Origin: Apodospora peruviana
Lineage: Eukaryota; Ascomycota; Sordariomycetes; Sordariales; Lasiosphaeriaceae
NCBI GenBank assembly: GCA_033439685.1
Contig: JAUEDM010000007.1
Coordinates: forward strand, 1,922,001 to 1,986,000
DNA: 64,000 bases
Direction of reading: 5' to 3'
Every line of letters begins with the position of its first letter. The stretch's first letter is position 1. The notes beneath the pieces are model-generated. The model was given only the letters and a program-made list of their open reading frames with translations. It ran no database searches and was not told where the DNA came from. Made by a program: the position numbers and the translations under genes. Shown here one piece after another: positions 59,485 through 64,000 of the stretch.

Positions 59485-62377
59485 GAGGTGGCTATTCCTG
59501 TATATATTATATGCGGGTGCGATGGAGATTCATGGAGATCTGGGCAATTAAATATAGCTGTATGTACGGAAAGCTATATGTATCGAGTGCATCATGTGTG
59601 TGCAAGATCCTCTCGAGATGTCACCACGCCTTACATTTCTCAAATTGTGGCACAGGCGGCGAGGGCATTCTGTGAAGGTGTCTGGTACAAAACAAAAAAG
59701 AACCTAATAATGAAAGACTGGAAGGCGGGAAATCGAAATGGCTTGGCATGTCGGGCGTTTTCATGCAGCATCACATCGCTCACATTACGGAATACCGGTA
59801 CCTTAGGTTGCTCGACGATCGGGGGACCAGTTCAATCAGATCCGCCAACAGGACGGGTATCTGGGAGCCTTGGCCTACGTGCTTATGTAATGTGGATTTT
59901 GTTGCTAGGTATCCAGTGGCAGGCCCTGTATCCTGGATTTTTAATGTAATTAGACTTAAAACTCCACAACTTGAGAGAGATGATTTAACATCAGACCATG
60001 GGGGTGGAAACATGGAGATGTGCTGCAGGTTACAGGGCGCGATCGTTAGCTTTGGAGGAGGCTCCCATGTGGTTTCCGAGCTTCGGGTCGGCCTCCTTCA
60101 ACGGCCCCACCGCAGTGGAGTTTCGCGGTCGCGGGCATGCGTTCAGGGTGTGTTTTTTGGGCTAGCCTGATGATTTTGTAAAATTGCAAGTCAATTTCAG
60201 ATTCCAGTCCGTCCTTGTCGGAAAGTTTTCAACTCTGTTTCTTTCTGCATGTGAACGAAAACGGTTCAGGTGAGCTTGGGTGAGACGGTCTGGACTTGCT
60301 CTGGTAAATAAAGACGAAGGGGGGTTCACCTGGGCTTCTCTTTTGAATTGGCTTTCAACAGCCTGCCGTGCTTTCCGGGACCAACCTAGCAGTCTGCTTG
60401 GGGACCGATTATCCATCAAACTTTCAAAATGCGATGCTGACGAGACCCGCCGCACGATCCCGTCAAAGACGTTCGTCCTTTCATGAGCTTATGTACTGCA
60501 TGGAGGGGAGACTCCCGGCTAATGATAACAGACGTTTCAAGAGATTTGCATTGACCGGTGGCCCTGTGACCCTTTGGCGCACAGATGCGATGTGCGACGC
60601 ACAAGGGGCCCATCATCAAAACTTGGGATGGTGGTTTCCCAGAAAGGAGAGAAACAAAAAGAGCCCTGTCGGTAGTGGTGTCTGTGTCATCGCGGAGGCG
60701 GGCAAATGCCAGGCAAAAAACCTTGGTTGCCAGGATTGCCTCTTTGTCTCCTTTTGCCGGCTCCTGGGCAGGGCATGAACACACTGGCGGACGCGAGGAT
60801 AACACTCTGAATAGGGGTCGTTCGTCCACAGTCGTAATCAGTGGTTCCAGCGTTGACTTTGGGCCCGGCTAATAAAGCGATCTTCCTCTGTGAGTTCCAC
60901 AGGGAAAAAGGTTAATCATCGCATGGATCAGTGAACCATCATGCTCTCTTAACAACCGTGGGGGCATTCTTGGGTGAGGTTTCGTTTTCAAGCTGTTAAG
61001 GATCGTGGTGCCGCTAAATCAATCAGCCCTGGGTTCATTCGTTTCGGATTCAATGACCTGTCTGAAAGCGATTAGTTGGCTATAGGTAGCCTTCTTTGTG
61101 AGATTTTTCGCCTGGATTAGCAGCAATGGTAGCCAAAATTTTGCATCATGTAAAGATTAAACCGTTGCGCTCATTGCCAACGGGCCCGGTAGCAGACCCG
61201 AGTCGCCTAGTTAGCTACCGAAGGTGGATAGCAGTTCCGAACAGCGGCGCCGCGGCTGATGTCGATTCATTGTCCGTAGAACGATATCGATCCCGCCTCG
61301 CTTCCCTGTCTGGGATGAGGCTGGAAGGTTCCCGAGTGGCTTTGGGTCAAAGAAAGCCACAAACCATGTTGGGTTTTGCAAGTGAGACAATCCTTTCTTT
61401 CAGTGAAAGAAGCCAAATCCGGACTGTAGGGTCTGAAGAGTTCGGGCAGATAACATCTGTCTGGTCAGTTCGCCTGGTCAATATCAGGCCGCCATCATGA
61501 GGTGTCCCCCTTATTTAGCAAACCGGACGAGAGCGGCCGAAAGGGGTCGATCGCGACCAGAACTAAGAGTCGCCTAGCCATCGCAGTCGTACAGTTGTAT
61601 GCTAGGTGCGAGAGCCAAGAGACATACTCGGCAAGCCATCTCAGCTTACTCCGTACTCTTGTTCTTTTCGTGTCGCTTGCCATTGGCTTGCTTGACCCAG
61701 CCTGCTATCAGTGTCGTCTGAATCAAACCTCCAGATATCCGTGTCTTGGACCGAAGTACCGATATCCAGAGAAGACCGACCACATGTGGCGAATATCGTC
61801 AACCTGGAGACATGAAGAGAGATGTGAAACGTTGACATATCTTTGTCCAGGGCCGCCAGAGATGCCCCTGCATTGGGGGATTGAACTGGACTGTCGGGGC
61901 GGGGCCATCGAAAGAGAAAGTGGCATTCTTGGACTGCGTGAAAAGACAAGCTTGGATATGCGCAGGACAATGGTACGCTGCTGTCCGGGTTCTGGGCGTC
62001 CGCCGTCCAGGACTCAAGGATCTTGCGGGCCCACTTATCTGCAAGCTCCATTGAAATTGATTAGCCAGTTGCTAGTGGGCGTTTGCACACCCCCGATTTC
62101 CAGCACGCCAGTGCGTCCCATGGCTCCAAAAAGTCCCACTTCCTCACATTAACAGAACCAGCCCACCCACTTTCCTCTTCTCTCGACTTCCCGGTTCACA
62201 CCCTCCCGCCAAACAGAACCTCTCCACGTCGAAGCCTTTCTCTTCTTTGCTGCTTCAACGGCGAACCTACGGTCGCGGCGATATTATTGCCATCATAATT
62301 GTCGTTTGGGTTTCAATCATCCATCACCGGCGCGCCGTCGATTGTGTCGGAGAAGGTCTCGGTATCAATCAATCAAA

Positions 62378-62753
62378 GTAAGTTGGAAACTTTGTTCATG
62401 TGCTGGCGCTGCCGTTCCTCTTCTGCGACCCGCTCGACCCATTAAATGTTCAACCATCACGCCTCGCCAACCAACCCATGCTGTTTTGGCTTCGAGCAAA
62501 CGAGATACGCTTCCACTTCCAGCAAGACCGTTTTTCAGTGATGCGGTCAATTGTCAACATTGCACCTCAAACCGCCCTGAGCTGAAGGAGGCTCAATGAC
62601 CCGATCAGGCGATCGCCTATTTTCGCCATTCGCCCACCGCGGGCGGCCTACCTGTCTCCCCACCGACCTTCCTTCCGGCCTCCAGAATGGCGACCGTCAC
62701 CTCCAACCCAAAACACCATGACTGACGCGTGCTTTATCAATAGAATACTACAG
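62378..62753 (+). other. Candidate 5' UTR intron of the G-alpha gene
   Basis: Donor GTAAGT at 62378; branch-type ACTGAC near 62720; acceptor ATACTACAG ending 62753. Several ATGs lie inside this span, while the flanking stretches (about 62130-62377 and 62754-62813) have none. That fits an intron removed from an otherwise ATG-free leader. Confidence 0.55.
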
Positions 62754-62813
62754 TAGTCCCCTCAACCTATCCAGGCCCTAAATCATCGCCGTTGCCGACG
62801 ACAGCTTGTCAAG

Positions 62814-63957
62814 ATGGGTTGTGGAATGAGCACGGAGGAGAAGGAGGGCAAGGCCCGGAACGAGGAGATCGAGAACCAATTGAAGCGAGATCGCATGCAA
62901 CAACGCAATGAAATCAAGATGCTACTTCTGGGTAGGTGGAATCTCGACGCCATCGTTGGCGCGACATCCGGCGGTCTCCTCTGATGGCTTACAAATGTGC
63001 GCAGGTGCTGGTGAATCCGGAAAGTCGACCATTTTGAAACAGATGAAGCTCATCCACGAGGGTGGTTATTCGCGCGACGAACGGGAATCATTCAAGGAAA
63101 TCATCTTCAGCAACACAGTCCAGTCCATGCGCGTGATTCTCGAGGCCATGGAGTCGCTCGAGCTACCGCTTTCCGACGCAAGGATGGAGTACCACGTCCA
63201 GACCATCTTTATGCAGCCTGCACAGATCGAAGGCGATGTCCTCCCGCCAGAGGTTGGCAATGCTATCGAGGCCCTTTGGAGGGATGGTGGTGTCCAGAGC
63301 TGTTTCAAGCGATCTAGAGAGTATCAGTTGAACGACTCTGCGCGATAGTATGACTAACTCGTCGCTTACCCCCAATCGCTGTTTGCTAATGATTTACCAG
63401 CTACTTCGATAATATCGCCCGCATTGCGGCCCCAGATTACATGCCCAACGATCAGGACGTGCTAAGGTCTCGTGTCAAGACAACTGGTATTACGGAGACC
63501 ACCTTTATCATTGGCGACCTCACGTACCGGATGTTCGACGTTGGTGGCCAACGTTCTGAGCGTAAGAAGTGGATCCATTGCTTTGAGAACGTCACCACTA
63601 TCCTCTTCCTCGTGGCCATCTCCGAATACGACCAGCTTCTGTTCGAGGACGAGACTGTCAACCGCATGCAAGAAGCTCTTACTCTTTTCGACTCCATTTG
63701 CAATTCGAGGTGGTTCATCAAGACCTCCATCATCCTCTTCCTGAATAAGATCGATCGATTCAAGGAGAAGCTGCCTGTCAGCCCGATGAAGAACTATTTT
63801 CCCGACTACGAGGGAGGTGACGACTATGGCGCCGCATGCGACTACATTCTCAACCGCTTCGTCAGCTTGAACCAGCACGAGACGAAGCAGATCTACACTC
63901 ATTTCACATGCGCGACGGACACGACACAAATCCGCTTCGTCATGGCGGCCGTAAATG
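62814..63957 (+). CDS. gna-1: Heterotrimeric G-protein alpha subunit, group I (Gna-1/MagB/CPG-1 type), C-terminus cut off
   Basis: Exons 62814-62931, 63005-63347, 63401-63957; 339 complete residues plus one base, with a donor GTAAGT at 63958. The window ends in that intron, so about 14 C-terminal residues (receptor contact and the ADP-ribosylated Cys region) are missing. MGCGMS supplies myristoyl (Gly2) and palmitoyl (Cys3) sites. G1 is GAGESGKS (40-47), the catalytic Arg178 lies in RVKTTGI, G3 is DVGGQ (200-204, Gln204), G4 is NKID (269-272), and G5 is TCAT (323-326). These are Gi-like fungal group I features. The protein relays signals from GPCRs to adenylate cyclase and governs growth, mating and virulence in relatives. 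Intron phases (1, 2, 1) keep the frame. Confidence 0.97.
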
Positions 63958-64000
63958 GTAAGTTTTTATAAGCAGTTTCTACTTTACAACTAGGTGCTGA

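Larger units (their letters stand above)
58697..62813. other. 4.1-kb intergenic stretch, Smr gene upstream side and G-alpha promoter/leader
   Basis: No gene recognised. An ATG frame at 61126-61500 plus (124 codons) and a GTG-started frame at 61502-62152 resemble nothing known. About 62130-62377 is pyrimidine-rich and free of ATG, as expected of the G-alpha leader. The palindrome ACCTACCGGTAGGT lies at 59471-59484, and CCGGTACCTTAGG is near 59795-59807. Confidence 0.5.

Noticed and set aside
59290..59949. 219-codon plus-strand frame
   Set aside because: Starts at TTG, no domain, overlapped by other frames in gene-free DNA.
61502..62152. 216-codon plus-strand frame upstream of G-alpha
   Set aside because: GTG start, no recognisable family, and overlapped by a 136-codon opposite frame.

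Overview
This window is nuclear DNA of a filamentous ascomycete (Pezizomycotina), most likely a Sordariomycete. The evidence is many short introns (about 50-170 nt) with GT..AG ends and CTAAC/CTGAC-type branch points, pyrimidine-rich leaders, and recognisable fungal genes. These include a group I G-protein alpha subunit, a Cdc25-type RasGEF with an SH3 domain, and a C2H2 plus Fungal_trans regulator. The species cannot be named from the sequence alone. I see no transposon, rRNA, tRNA, CRISPR or viral element. Sixteen protein-coding genes are supported; two are cut by the window ends.

Layout. At 0-2.3 kb are the N-terminal part of the GPI ethanolamine-phosphate transferase GPI13 and a small single-pass membrane protein, both minus strand. 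At 2.3-11.7 kb is a 6.3-kb non-coding stretch leading into a Puf3/Pumilio RNA-binding protein (plus). At 12.6-26.4 kb is a minus-strand run of surface, wall or stress genes: a secreted SGNH esterase, a dehydrin-like disordered protein, a GPI-anchored wall protein, a GH64 beta-1,3-glucanase and a GH16 glucanase. At 28.3-30.9 kb is the C2H2 transcription factor (minus). About 9.8 kb without a convincing gene follows. At 40.7-44.7 kb is the Ras exchange factor (plus). A compact housekeeping block lies at 46.5-58.7 kb: CWC21 (spliceosome), CDC123 (eIF2 assembly), URB2 (60S ribosome biogenesis), MIC10 (mitochondrial cristae), an unrecognised single-pass membrane protein, and a DUF1771-Smr protein ending in a CaaX box. 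Another 4.1-kb non-coding stretch leads to the G-alpha gene, which runs off the right end inside its last intron.

How the genes relate. GPI13 makes the anchor type that the 17.4-19.4 kb protein is predicted to carry. The GPI protein, GH64 and GH16 form a co-oriented cell-wall group. The RasGEF and G-alpha act upstream of cAMP/PKA and MAPK signalling. The regulators (Puf3, RasGEF, G-alpha, C2H2 factor) have very long upstream regions, while the housekeeping genes are tightly packed and partly divergent from shared promoters.

I did not find a clearly new multi-gene system. The most useful leads are the Smr protein with a C-terminal prenylation signal, a start codon split from its gene by an intron (URB2), a 51-nt stop-free intron inside Puf repeat 8, and a recurrent TAGGTACCTA-type palindrome scattered through the intergenic DNA.
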